A stretch of DNA of 64,000 nt, from NCBI GenBank assembly GCA_051251595.1, contig JBPOFA010000009.1, positions 127,798 to 191,797 of the forward strand, in the 5' to 3' direction. Positions within the stretch are counted from its first letter, which is position 1. Every line of letters begins with the position of its first letter. The notes under the pieces were generated by a model. The model made no database searches and was not told the DNA's origin. It saw only the letters and a list, made by a program, of their open reading frames with translations. Made by a program: the position numbers and the translations under genes. Below are positions 1-7,992 of the stretch, piece after piece. The stretch comes from NORP110 sp051251595 (GTDB taxonomy: Bacteria > Pseudomonadota > Alphaproteobacteria > Rhodobacterales > Rhodobacteraceae).

Positions 1-357
1 GGACAGCCATTCATACGGGATACCAACGCTTTCTGCGGTAGAGGCATAAAGCATGTATTCGTCCATCCGGGCATCTGTTTGCGCCATACGCAAATTTCCC
101 ACCACGGAAAACCCTGCATCCAAACCTGTTTCGGCCTGCAGCGTTTTGTAGAAATTTACGGAATAGTCATGGATGTGACTGGTGGCATAGCCCATGTTGA
201 ACAAGGGCAGCAAACCCGCCGCATGCCATGTTGACCCCGATGTCAGCTCATCACGTTCCAACAGCATCGTGTCCCATCCGGCCTTGGCCAAATGATAGGC
301 AATGCCAGTGCCAACGGCACCGCCGCCGACAACAAGCGCTTTGACGTGGGTTTTCAT
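1..357 (-). CDS. FAD-dependent oxidoreductase, dimethylglycine/sarcosine dehydrogenase type (partial)
   Basis: Only the first 119 residues are in the window; the gene runs off the left edge. Residues 11-18 form the glycine-rich FAD-binding turn GGGAVGTG, followed by a beta strand ending in LLERDE, and then TSGSTWHAAGL (39-49), a signature of the sarcosine, dimethylglycine and related amine dehydrogenases that demethylate glycine-betaine breakdown products. The rest, where a C-terminal GcvT-like folate domain would lie, is not visible, so the substrate cannot be chosen. An inverted repeat and a hairpin sit in its upstream region (382-471). The family call is firm; the exact enzyme is inference. 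Confidence 0.85.
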   Translation of the reverse strand, partial: MKTHVKALVVGGGAVGTGIAYHLAKAGWDTMLLERDELTSGSTWHAAGLLPLFNMGYATSHIHDYSVNFYKTLQAETGLDAGFSVVGNLRMAQTDARMDEYMLYASTAESVGIPYEWLS

Positions 358-381
358 GCTAAGGGCTCCGGACCAGGATGA

Positions 382-420
382 TTTCCCTTATAAATTGCCT
401 TTTTTGGACATTAAGGGAAA
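382..420. promoter_or_regulatory. 9-bp inverted repeat upstream of the FAD oxidoreductase
   Basis: TTTCCCTTA (382-390) and TAAGGGAAA (412-420) are perfect inverted copies separated by 21 AT-rich bases, and the inner arm lies 25 bases upstream of the oxidoreductase start codon at 357. This could be an operator or the base of an RNA stem in the leader. No regulator is recognised. Confidence 0.4.
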
Positions 421-447
421 GGTCCAGCCGACCCATTTTGTGGCGAA

Positions 448-471
448 ACCGACAGCTTTTCAGCTGCCGGT
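448..471. other. Stable hairpin in the leader/promoter region
   Basis: Arms 448-457 and 462-471 pair (ACCG, one mismatch, CAGCT) around a TTTC loop. Read on the plus strand it is followed by CTTTTGG, a weak T-run, but no plus-strand gene ends here. On the minus strand it would fall in or just before the leader of the FAD oxidoreductase. Its role is unknown. Confidence 0.35.
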
Positions 472-540
472 CTTTTGGTTCTGAATTTTCCCCGATTGTC
501 GTTAGCCCATGTGGCGCTGCGCATAGCCATGCCGGGCAAT

Positions 541-577
541 TGAAAGGCGACCCTGGGGGGATGGGCCAAGGTCGCCC
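541..577 (-). terminator. Intrinsic terminator after the fasciclin gene
   Basis: Arms 546-552 and 570-576 (GGCGACC/GGTCGCC) form a GC-rich stem. On the minus strand the stem is followed by TTTCAATT. It lies just 8 bases past the end of the fasciclin gene, so it most likely ends that transcript. Confidence 0.6.
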
Positions 578-584
578 GGCCGGT

Positions 585-1076
585 TTATTTCGGCAAAAGA
601 ACTGTGTCGATCACATGGATCACACCGTTGCTTGCTGAAACGTCAGCGGCCGTTACAGTCGCGTTGTTGACCGTTACACCGTCAGTCCCGTTGACCTTAA
701 GTGTTTGACCTTCAACGGACGTCAAAGAGCCCTTCTTGCCCACCAAAGACGATGCCGGATAGTTGCCAGCAACCACGTGGTAGGTCAGGATTTTCACCAA
801 TTGGTCTTTGTTTTCCGGCTTGAGCAATGTTTCAACTGTGCCTTCAGGCAATGCTGCGAAGGCTTCGTTTGTCGGGGCGAATACTGTGAAGGGGCCGGGT
901 CCCTTCAAAGTGTCCACAAGACCGGCCGCGCTGACGGCTGCTACGAGGGTAGAGAAATCGCTATTGGCCGAAGCGACATCAACGATATCGTCCCCTCCAC
1001 CAGTTGTGGCACAGGCGGATACCATGGCTGCGACACTGATTGCTGCGAAAGTCTTAAGTGCAAAACGACGGTTCAT
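585..1076 (-). CDS. Fasciclin-domain lipoprotein
   Basis: 163 residues. Residues 1-22 are a signal peptide ending in the lipobox VSAC (19-22), so the mature protein is probably lipid-anchored in the envelope. Residues about 36-161 are a single fasciclin (FAS1) fold, with the H1-type stretch GPFTVFAPTNEAF and the H2-like YHVVAG. FAS1 proteins are usually adhesion or cell-surface proteins; the bacterial function is poorly known. It has its own promoter of the ECF11/RpoE type (1128-1157) and its own terminator, so it is a single-gene unit beside the sigma-factor gene. From memory, a fasciclin protein also belongs to the RpoE regulon of Rhodobacter sphaeroides, which fits. Confidence 0.9.
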   Translation of the reverse strand: MNRRFALKTFAAISVAAMVSACATTGGGDDIVDVASANSDFSTLVAAVSAAGLVDTLKGPGPFTVFAPTNEAFAALPEGTVETLLKPENKDQLVKILTYHVVAGNYPASSLVGKKGSLTSVEGQTLKVNGTDGVTVNNATVTAADVSASNGVIHVIDTVLLPK

Positions 1077-1127
1077 TTTGATGTCCCTTTTATTTGACTG
1101 GCTCGGATTTATTCACGAGCTATATTT

Positions 1128-1157
1128 TGTTTACGGGGCCGTGGCATATTTGGATCA
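1128..1157 (-). promoter_or_regulatory. RpoE (ECF11)-type promoter of the fasciclin gene
   Basis: On the minus strand, TGATCC (1157-1152), 18 bases, then TAAACA (1133-1128). This matches the known alphaproteobacterial RpoE/ChrR pattern TGATCC-N18-TAA. The predicted transcription start near 1121 gives a leader of about 45 bases. Confidence 0.65.
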
Positions 1158-1215
1158 TTTTTTGTGCACACGAATGTTTCTTTTGTTTTTTTACTTTTAA
1201 AAACTGATAGATAGA

Positions 1216-1238
1216 GAAGCCCCGCCCCTTGAGGCTTC
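1216..1238 (-). terminator. Weak hairpin after the sigma-factor gene
   Basis: GAAGCC (1216-1221) pairs with GGCTTC (1233-1238). On the minus strand the T-rich stretch follows only after about ten bases, so termination here is possible but not convincing. Confidence 0.35.
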
Positions 1239-1256
1239 CCTTTACCGACGTCTGAA

Positions 1257-2135
1257 TTACGCCAGAAACTCGCGAACATCAGAGGCATTCGAAGCAAGCG
1301 CCTTGTGCATTTTCTTAAAGGCAATCGCTTCAATCTGACGGACACGCTCCTTAGAGATTCCCATTTCTCCCCCAAGGCTTTCCAGCGTCCGCGGTCGATC
1401 CAAAAGCTTGCGTTCTTTCACCACGAAACGTTCCCGTTCCGTCAGGATGTTCATGGCGTCCAAAATCCAGGATCGGATCACCGCGGCCTCGTTGCGTTGC
1501 AGGGTTTGATCTTCGGCCTGCTTGCTATCGTCTTCTAGGGCGTCGATCCATTCGCGCCCTTCTTCGTCCGTGGATTGGGGGGTATTCAGGGAATAGTCGG
1601 ATCCGGACAATCGTCCCTGCATCATCTCAACATCTCGCAAGGGCACGCCGATCTCGCTGGCGATTTTCTGGCAAAGCTGATGATTGTCCAAAGGCTCTCC
1701 TTGGGCTGTTGCCTCGCGTTCAAGACGCGCCTGAATGCGTTTGAGGTTGAAGAAGAGCGATTTCTGCGATGCCGTTGATCCGGTCCGCACCAAGGACCAG
1801 TTGCGCAACACGAAATCCTGGATCGATGCTTTGATCCACCAGCGGGCATAGGTGGAAAAGCGAACACCCCGATCGGGGTCGAATTTCTCGGCAGCCTTCA
1901 TCAGGCCAAGGCCAGCCTCTTGCACAAGATCGTTGATCGGTGCGCCGTAACGGCGAAACTTATATGCCATGGAAATCGCCAGCCGCATGTAGGCCGATAT
2001 GAGGCGATGCAACGCTTTTTCATCGCGGTGATCCCGCCATGCGACTGCAAGACGTGTCTCGGTTTCCGCGTCCAGAATTTCTGCACGCATGGCATTGCCA
2101 GAGAAAGTTGAATTTAGGTTTCCATCAATCTTCAT
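1257..2135 (-). CDS. rpoH2: RNA polymerase sigma-32 factor, RpoH2 type
   Basis: 292 residues from the start chosen here. It contains sigma regions 2.1-2.4 (LVQEAGLGLMKAAEKFDPDRG then FSTYARWWIKASIQDF), the RpoH box QKSLFFNLKR, and region 4.2 near the C-terminus with KERVRQIEAIAFKKM. The start at 2135 (MKIDGN) is preceded by a GGGG ribosome-binding stretch and matches the N-terminal length I recall for RpoHII proteins; an ATG at 2153 is also in frame but has no ribosome-binding site. The class II assignment rests on the upstream RpoE-type promoter, which is how rpoHII is controlled in Rhodobacter sphaeroides during singlet-oxygen stress. A plain RpoH1 is the alternative. Confidence 0.9.
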   Translation of the reverse strand: MKIDGNLNSTFSGNAMRAEILDAETETRLAVAWRDHRDEKALHRLISAYMRLAISMAYKFRRYGAPINDLVQEAGLGLMKAAEKFDPDRGVRFSTYARWWIKASIQDFVLRNWSLVRTGSTASQKSLFFNLKRIQARLEREATAQGEPLDNHQLCQKIASEIGVPLRDVEMMQGRLSGSDYSLNTPQSTDEEGREWIDALEDDSKQAEDQTLQRNEAAVIRSWILDAMNILTERERFVVKERKLLDRPRTLESLGGEMGISKERVRQIEAIAFKKMHKALASNASDVREFLA

Positions 2136-2185
2136 TTGCGACCCCGTTCCCATGTCGCCACAAAGGCGAGCATTGTTCGTTTAAG

Positions 2186-2215
2186 GGGTTACGCGGCGCG
2201 GCCGTGTTTGGATCA
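2186..2215 (-). promoter_or_regulatory. RpoE (ECF11)-type promoter of rpoH2
   Basis: On the minus strand, TGATCC (2215-2210), 18 bases, then TAACCC (2191-2186). The hexamer and the spacing equal those in front of the neighbouring fasciclin gene. The predicted start near 2179 leaves a leader of about 44 bases before the codon at 2135. Confidence 0.65.
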
Positions 2216-2259
2216 CAAAAACATAGTTTTTTTCGCGACCTTCAGGGACGGTCTTTGGG

Positions 2260-3255
2260 TCATTCAAACTCTGGCACAACCAGATCAGGTGGCCGGTGAC
2301 CATCGGCAAAGGTCTGGATGTTCAGGATGACTTTTTCCCCCATCTCCAGCCGCCCCTCGACGGTGGCTGACCCCATATGCGGCAAAAGGACGACATTCGG
2401 CAATTCCCGCAGTCGCGGATTGATTTGCGTTGCATGTTCAAAAACGTCCAACCCGGCCCCGGCGATCTGCCCGGTTCGCAGCATCCGCGTCAGCGCGTTT
2501 TCGTCGATCACTTCGCCCCGGGATGTGTTCACAATCACCGCTGTAGGTTTCATCAAGGCAAGCCGGCGTGCGTTCATCAAATGATAGGTTGCAGGCGTGT
2601 GGGGGGCGTTGATCGACAGAATGTCAACGCCCGCAACCAGCTGGTCAAGACTGTCCCACCAGGTCACGTTCAGCTCTGCCTCGATCTCTGGGTGCAGCCG
2701 CTTTCGATTGTTGTAATGCACATCCATGCCAAAGGCCTGCGCCCGGCGTGCAACAGCCTGCCCGATCCGTCCCATGCCAAGAATACCCAGCCTGCGACCA
2801 GCCAAACGCCCACCCAAAAAGGCAGTTGGGGCCCAGCCGACCCAGGTATCAGCCTGCATCGCGGCCAGGCCTTCTGGGATGCGGCGGGTGGTCGCCAAAA
2901 TAAGCGCCATCGCCATGTCGGCAGTATCCTCTGTGACCACGCCGGGCGTGTTGGACACAAGGATGCCGCGTTGGCGCGCCGCTTGTGCGTCGATGTGATC
3001 AACACCAGCCCCGAAATTCGCAATCAGCTTTAGCCGGTCACCCGCCTGCATCAACAGATCCCTGTCGATGCGGTCCGACAATGTCGGCACCAAAATGTCC
3101 GCTCCGGTCATTTTTTCAAGCAAGGCCTCGCGGGACAGCGGCATGTCGTTGTGCCGCAAATCGACGTCAAACAGTTCCCGCATGCGGGTTTCAACCTGTG
3201 CGGGCAAACGTCGCGTGACAACAACACTCAGTTTCTCGGCGGGTATTTTTGGCAT
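2260..3255 (-). CDS. D-isomer 2-hydroxyacid dehydrogenase (glyoxylate/hydroxypyruvate reductase-like)
   Basis: 331 residues. The Rossmann motif GMGRIGQAVARR (about 160-171) binds the cofactor, and NNRKR (182-186) after the second strand suggests NADPH. The catalytic Arg lies in NTSRGEVIDE (Arg246) and the catalytic His in LLPHMGSAT (His293). The usual catalytic Glu of the DVF-x-x-EP segment is replaced: here the stretch reads DVFEHAT. The start at 3255 is chosen because GGAAG precedes it and homology begins there. It is transcribed divergently from the SH3-protein gene. The likely reaction is NAD(P)H-dependent reduction of glyoxylate or hydroxypyruvate; the substrate is inferred from the subfamily. 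Confidence 0.85.
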   Translation of the reverse strand: MPKIPAEKLSVVVTRRLPAQVETRMRELFDVDLRHNDMPLSREALLEKMTGADILVPTLSDRIDRDLLMQAGDRLKLIANFGAGVDHIDAQAARQRGILVSNTPGVVTEDTADMAMALILATTRRIPEGLAAMQADTWVGWAPTAFLGGRLAGRRLGILGMGRIGQAVARRAQAFGMDVHYNNRKRLHPEIEAELNVTWWDSLDQLVAGVDILSINAPHTPATYHLMNARRLALMKPTAVIVNTSRGEVIDENALTRMLRTGQIAGAGLDVFEHATQINPRLRELPNVVLLPHMGSATVEGRLEMGEKVILNIQTFADGHRPPDLVVPEFE

Positions 3256-3383
3256 TCCCAGTCTTCCATTTTCGACATTCTGGTGGCAAACTGGCAAGGA
3301 TCGGGAGAAGGCACAAGAAGAAGCCGTCCCGCGCCGCGGTTTGACCGCCGGTGAAAGAGGCAAATTTATTCGGGCGGTAAGAA

Positions 3384-3881
3384 ATGTCTGTCTTTGTACG
3401 CATGGTGATTGCGGCAATTTCTGTTGTGATCGGAGGGACCGCTGTCGCGACAGAACGTGGCCCGGTGACAAACCTGCCTTTGCCCAGATTTGTATCCCTG
3501 AAAGCAAGCGAAGCAAACGTGCGCCGTGGCCCTTCCCTGTCCCACAAGATCGATTGGGTTTTGCGGCTGCGCAACATGCCCTTGGAAGTGACCGCAGAAT
3601 ACGGACATTGGCGACGCGTTCAGGACAAGGACGGCGTTGGTGGCTGGGTTCACTATTCTCTTTTGTCCGGTGTGCGCACGGTCATGATCGAAACCGATTT
3701 ACTGCCGATCTATGCCAAGGCCGATGACAGTGCCCAGGTCAACGCCTACCTAGAGGCGGGCGTCGTCGCACGGCTTGGCAGCTGTGTTCCCGATTGGTGC
3801 CGCATTCGTGCCGACGGGTATCGCGGCTGGGCCCACAAGGACTCTCTGTGGGGCGTCCTTCCTGACGAAATTCGGGAATAA
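3384..3881 (+). CDS. Exported SH3-domain protein
   Basis: 165 residues with an N-terminal signal peptide of about 22 residues. Two bacterial SH3-like repeats follow, each ending in a GW motif (GGWVHYSLLSG and RGWAHKDSLWG), as in the COG3807 family. Such proteins usually bind cell-wall or envelope ligands in the periplasm. The stop is followed six bases later by the start of the KpsC/KpsS-like gene, so the two are probably one operon. Confidence 0.85.
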   Translation: MSVFVRMVIAAISVVIGGTAVATERGPVTNLPLPRFVSLKASEANVRRGPSLSHKIDWVLRLRNMPLEVTAEYGHWRRVQDKDGVGGWVHYSLLSGVRTVMIETDLLPIYAKADDSAQVNAYLEAGVVARLGSCVPDWCRIRADGYRGWAHKDSLWGVLPDEIRE

Positions 3882-3887
3882 CCCGCG

Positions 3888-4877
3888 ATGATGGAGCAGA
3901 TAAGATCCCCCCTCGCCGCGCGCCGTGTTAGCGCTGACGGAAAAACCGTTGTCGTGCATGCGGATAGCGGGTGGCTGCAAAAGATCCGGGATGGTGAAAT
4001 CGATTTTTTCACCAAACTGTCCAAGCGCCTTAGCCGAGAGGGGCTGCCGCTGCGGGTCACAGCCACTGGGGGCACGTCCTCTAAAATGTTGTTGGCGCAG
4101 GATCATGTGCATATTCTTGTCGGGGATCAGCCCGGCTATGGTCGGAACATGTTGCATGCAGCCCCGGCCTACATCTGGGGGTTTTGGTATTTCGACGAGG
4201 TCGGCATAAACTGGAATTCCTCCCTGCGGTTCGCGCATTTCGATCCCAAACTGATCAACGCGGAAAAAGCCGAGTATTTTTTCAATGGCATGAGCAGCTA
4301 TATGTTGCGCGAAAACGTGTCCAGGCTTCCCCAAGACACCCGATCCGAAGCTCCGCTACCGCCCGCAGCCGCCACGATATTTTGTCAGGAAATCGAAACG
4401 CGCAGCGACCGATCCCACTATCTGACAACGGAAACGATGATCCGCACGACTGCGGAACAAAACCGCGACGCCTTGGTCTATGTGAAACTTCACCCGCAGC
4501 AAAGCAAAATGGAACGGGTCCGCATCATGACCCTATGCAGCGACTATACGAATATCAAAATCAGCGATGCCAGCGTGCACGACTTGTCTCAGGCATCCGA
4601 GATTATCGTCACCCAAAATTCAGCCGCGGGTTTCGAGGCGTTGTTGCAGAAAAAACCGGTCATCACCTGTGCACGGTCTGATTTCTGGCACGCAACATTG
4701 TCGCCCCGGCGCCCGTCGGAATTGGTCGAAGCGCTTAAATTCGGGGCCGATGCCATGGCAGATTTTGACTATGCCAAGTACCTCTACTGGTTTTTGGATC
4801 GCAAATGCCTAGAGCCACAGAAAACCGAATTCGCCACCCGCGCTTTCGCAAGGATCCGCGAAAAGGCATTTTTGTAG
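3888..4877 (+). CDS. KpsC/KpsS-like glycosyltransferase-fold protein (function unknown)
   Basis: 329 residues, no signal peptide. The C-terminal half reads like the capsule-polysaccharide Kdo-transferase family: YVKLHPQQS, then HDLSQASEIIVTQNSAAGFEALL and KKPVITCARSDFWH, the order seen in KpsC/KpsS-type nucleotide-sugar binding domains. The N-terminal half, including GDQPGYGRNMLHAAPAY, is not recognised. There is no capsule cluster around it; its only close partner is the upstream SH3 protein. It may glycosylate an envelope component, but the substrate is unknown. Family assignment is by motif reading and moderate in confidence. Confidence 0.6.
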   Translation: MMEQIRSPLAARRVSADGKTVVVHADSGWLQKIRDGEIDFFTKLSKRLSREGLPLRVTATGGTSSKMLLAQDHVHILVGDQPGYGRNMLHAAPAYIWGFWYFDEVGINWNSSLRFAHFDPKLINAEKAEYFFNGMSSYMLRENVSRLPQDTRSEAPLPPAAATIFCQEIETRSDRSHYLTTETMIRTTAEQNRDALVYVKLHPQQSKMERVRIMTLCSDYTNIKISDASVHDLSQASEIIVTQNSAAGFEALLQKKPVITCARSDFWHATLSPRRPSELVEALKFGADAMADFDYAKYLYWFLDRKCLEPQKTEFATRAFARIREKAFL

Positions 4878-4941
4878 TCCGGGGTTTACACGCCAAGGTC
4901 ATACCTGCAAACACTGCTTCAACAGCATTGCGGATCGCCGA

Positions 4942-5844
4942 ATGAACCACAAACACTCTTTGAATGTCACCGCCGGCAGTTTGTCGGTCAGCGTTGCGCT
5001 GCTGTTGGTGATCGTCAAGCTTTGGGCGCTTGGTGAAACCTCTGCCTTGTCGGTCGCCGCATCCCTGGCCGACAGCGCGATGGACCTGATGATCTCCTTG
5101 GGCGGGTTGGCCGCGATCATCTATGCGGCCCGACCTGCAGACGAAGACCACGCCTTTGGTCACAGCTCTGCCGAGGATCTGGCCGCTTTAACGCAAAGCA
5201 TTTTCATTCTGGTCTCTGCATGCGTCATCGCGGTTGCCGCGGTAAATCGCCTGTTGTCTGAAAACCCGACCCCGCTCATGTCAGAGGGGCGCGGTATGGC
5301 GGTGATGGCGTTTTCCATCGCGGTGACATTGGGGTTGGTCATCGTGCAACGCAGGATCGCAGCACGCACAGGAAACAAGGTTGTGAAGGCGGATTCCTTT
5401 CACTACCTGGGCGACCTCATCCCCAATATCGGCGCGATCCTGGCCTTGTGGATTTCGTCGCATTTCGGGCTGACATCAATTGACAGTGTCGTGGCTCTTG
5501 CCGCGGCAGCTGTGCTTGCCTTTGGCGCGACACGAATTGGGAAATCCGCCTGGGATGCCCTGATGGATCGTTCCGCCGATCCGGCCATGCTGTCCGGCAT
5601 TTCGGAAATCGCCGGAAACTGGCCGGGTGTCATGGGGTTTCACGATCTCAAAACCCGGACCGCCGGGTCGCGGGTTTTCGTGAACCTGCATATCGAATTG
5701 GACGGAGCCCAGACGCTGGACGAAGCGCATGCAATCGGTGCTGCACTTCGCCGTGCGATCCTAAAGGCTTACCCGGAATGTGACGTTCTGATCCACAAAG
5801 ATCCGTTTGGCGATGTGCCACACCCCGATGATCCAACCAAATAG
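4942..5844 (+). CDS. Cation diffusion facilitator (FieF-type divalent metal efflux)
   Basis: 300 residues with about six membrane segments and a cytoplasmic C-terminal domain. The transport-site residues of the FieF/YiiP family are present: Asp44 and Asp48 in SLADSAMD, and His154 and Asp158 in HYLGD. The DEDHAFGH motif (67-74) is the binuclear-site loop. It exports Zn, Fe or a similar divalent cation in exchange for protons. The C-terminal part (from about residue 210) is the usual dimerisation domain. It converges with dcp with only three bases between stops. Confidence 0.9.
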   Translation: MNHKHSLNVTAGSLSVSVALLLVIVKLWALGETSALSVAASLADSAMDLMISLGGLAAIIYAARPADEDHAFGHSSAEDLAALTQSIFILVSACVIAVAAVNRLLSENPTPLMSEGRGMAVMAFSIAVTLGLVIVQRRIAARTGNKVVKADSFHYLGDLIPNIGAILALWISSHFGLTSIDSVVALAAAAVLAFGATRIGKSAWDALMDRSADPAMLSGISEIAGNWPGVMGFHDLKTRTAGSRVFVNLHIELDGAQTLDEAHAIGAALRRAILKAYPECDVLIHKDPFGDVPHPDDPTK

Positions 5845-5847
5845 CGC

Positions 5848-7872
5848 CTAGCCAGCAGAAAGCCCACGGCCTTTCAGCAACGCCTCTACCCCCGGCATCC
5901 GCCCGCGAAATGCTTTGTACAGCGTTTCTGGATCCTGCGATCCGCCGGCGCTTAAGATGTACGTTTCCAGCTTTTTCGCCATGTCAGGGTCAAACGGGCC
6001 ACCGGCCTGTTCAAACGCCTCAAACGCGTCTGCATCCATCACTTCGGACCACATATAGCTGTAATACCCGCAGGAATAGCCGTCGCCCGCAAAGACATGT
6101 GCGAAATGAGGCGTGGCATGGCGCATGCCAATTGCCGCGGGCATTCCGATGTCTTCCAAAACATCCGCCTGTTTCTGCATAGGGTCTTTTGGTGCCGCGC
6201 CTTCGTGAAACGCCAGATCGACGATTGCGGATGATACATATTCGACCGTGGCAAAGCCTGTATCAAAGGTTTGCGCCGCCAACAGGCGTTGCAACATATC
6301 CGCAGGCATCGGTTCCCCGGTTTCGGCGTGGGTCGCGAATTCCTCAAGCACTTCCGGAACTTCCAGCCAATGTTCGTAAAGCTGGCTGGGCAGTTCGACG
6401 AAGTCACGGGCAACCGATGTGCCGGAAATGGATTCATAGGTGACGTCCGACAACATCTGATGCAAAGCATGGCCAAATTCATGGAACAGCGTGCGTGCAT
6501 CGTCATAGGACAGCAAGGCGGGTTGTCCCGCCGCCGGTTTGGCAAAGTTGCAGATGTTAACGACAATCGGCTGTATATCACCGTCCAGCTTTTGCTGTTG
6601 GCGCATCGCCGAACACCACGCCCCAGAGCGCTTTGATCCTCGGGCGAAATAGTCCCCAATGAACACAGCAATATGTTTGCCGTCGCGGGTGACTTCCCAG
6701 GCGCGGGCATCCGGGTGATACAGCGTGACGTCCAGCTCTTTGAACTCTAGCCCGAACAAACGGGTGGAACAGGCAAAGGCGGCCTCTATCATCCGTTCCA
6801 ATTGCAGGTAAGGTTTCAGCTCTGCCTCATCCAAATCATGTTCGGCCTTGCGACGCTTTTCCGCGTAATAGCGCCAGTCCCAGGCCTTCAGCGTGTCATT
6901 GGTTCCCTCGGCCTTCATCATCTCGGCCAGGATGTCCGCATCTTTATTGGCAGAGGCCACCGCAGGTTCCCACACTTGCATCAACAGGTCGCGCACCGCG
7001 CCCGGTGTCTTGGCCATTTCGGTTTCCAGCTTGTAGTCCGCGAAGCTGTCATAGCCCAAGAGGGACGCGCGTTTTTCACGCAGATCCAAGATCTCTGTTG
7101 CGATGGCGCGATTGTCGGTCTTGCCACCATTGGCCCCGCGCGCTGACAAGGCACGATAGGCTTTTTCACGTAAATCACGGCGTGGCGAAAACTGCAGGAA
7201 TGGCGTAATCAGCGACCGCGATGTGGTGATCGCGTGGCCATCAATCCCTTTTTCCTTTGCGGCCGCACTGGCAGCGGTCAGCACAAAGTCCGGCAGTCCT
7301 TCCAGATCTTCAGGTGCCAGTTCCATGTACCATTCACGTTCATCCGCCAACAGGTTTTGCACGAACTGGGTCGCCAATACGGCAAGCCGCTCTTTGATCG
7401 TTGTCAATTCATCGCGGGCTGCACCCGTCAATTCAGCGCCAGAGCGCACAAAGCCACGGCGGGTCAGCATCAGCACCCGCATCTGTTCCTCTGACAGATC
7501 CAAAGCGTCGCGGTCTTTCCACAACGCATCGATCCGTTGAAACAGCGGCTGGTTCATGGTGATTTCTGACCCATAGGCCGCAAGCAAGGGTGAGAACTCT
7601 CTTTGAAGCTCTTCTCTTTTCGGGGTGCTGTCCGCCCCGGAAATGTTAAAGAACACGCCCAAAACGCGCCCAAGCGTGGCGTCGGCGCGTTCCAATGCCT
7701 CTATCGTGTTTTCAAATGTCGGCGGCTCATCCGTATCGACAATCGCGGCAATATTTGCGCGCGCCTCATCCATTGCGGCCGCGACCGCTGGTGCGAAATC
7801 TTCGTCTTTGATTTCGGCAAATGGGGGCAGTTCAAATTCGGACGTCCAATCGGACAGCAAGACATTTGTCAT
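5848..7872 (-). CDS. dcp: Peptidyl-dipeptidase / oligopeptidase A, M3 family
   Basis: 674 residues, close to the 680 typical of Dcp/PrlC. The zinc site is HEFGH at 464-468 inside TLFHEFGHALHQ, followed by the conserved SGTSVARDFVELPSQLYEHW region. There is no signal peptide, so it works in the cytoplasm, cleaving short peptides, with Dcp removing C-terminal dipeptides. Dcp is preferred over oligopeptidase A because of that region, but the two are hard to separate without alignment. It is monocistronic, or may be read through from the ABC genes upstream. Confidence 0.93.
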   Translation of the reverse strand: MTNVLLSDWTSEFELPPFAEIKDEDFAPAVAAAMDEARANIAAIVDTDEPPTFENTIEALERADATLGRVLGVFFNISGADSTPKREELQREFSPLLAAYGSEITMNQPLFQRIDALWKDRDALDLSEEQMRVLMLTRRGFVRSGAELTGAARDELTTIKERLAVLATQFVQNLLADEREWYMELAPEDLEGLPDFVLTAASAAAKEKGIDGHAITTSRSLITPFLQFSPRRDLREKAYRALSARGANGGKTDNRAIATEILDLREKRASLLGYDSFADYKLETEMAKTPGAVRDLLMQVWEPAVASANKDADILAEMMKAEGTNDTLKAWDWRYYAEKRRKAEHDLDEAELKPYLQLERMIEAAFACSTRLFGLEFKELDVTLYHPDARAWEVTRDGKHIAVFIGDYFARGSKRSGAWCSAMRQQQKLDGDIQPIVVNICNFAKPAAGQPALLSYDDARTLFHEFGHALHQMLSDVTYESISGTSVARDFVELPSQLYEHWLEVPEVLEEFATHAETGEPMPADMLQRLLAAQTFDTGFATVEYVSSAIVDLAFHEGAAPKDPMQKQADVLEDIGMPAAIGMRHATPHFAHVFAGDGYSCGYYSYMWSEVMDADAFEAFEQAGGPFDPDMAKKLETYILSAGGSQDPETLYKAFRGRMPGVEALLKGRGLSAG

Positions 7873-7992
7873 CTGAAATCTCCTTTGGGCTCAACCTATG
7901 GTCGGGTGTGCCCAAGTTCCAGTGACAACGACCGATTATCGAAAAATCTGCGCAGTGTTTTGCTGGTCGACAGGGCTGTGCGGGACTGTCAG

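Noticed and set aside
705..1097. Open frames on the plus strand opposite the fasciclin gene
   Set aside because: They are antisense to a gene with a clear domain and have no protein features.
3068..3727. Long plus-strand open frame opposite the hydroxyacid dehydrogenase
   Set aside because: It overlaps two well-supported genes in another frame and has no recognisable domain.
3926..3939. TGTTAGCGCTGACG, 12 of 14 match to the LacI-like site
   Set aside because: It lies inside the coding region of the KpsC/KpsS-like gene; kept only as a measure of background.
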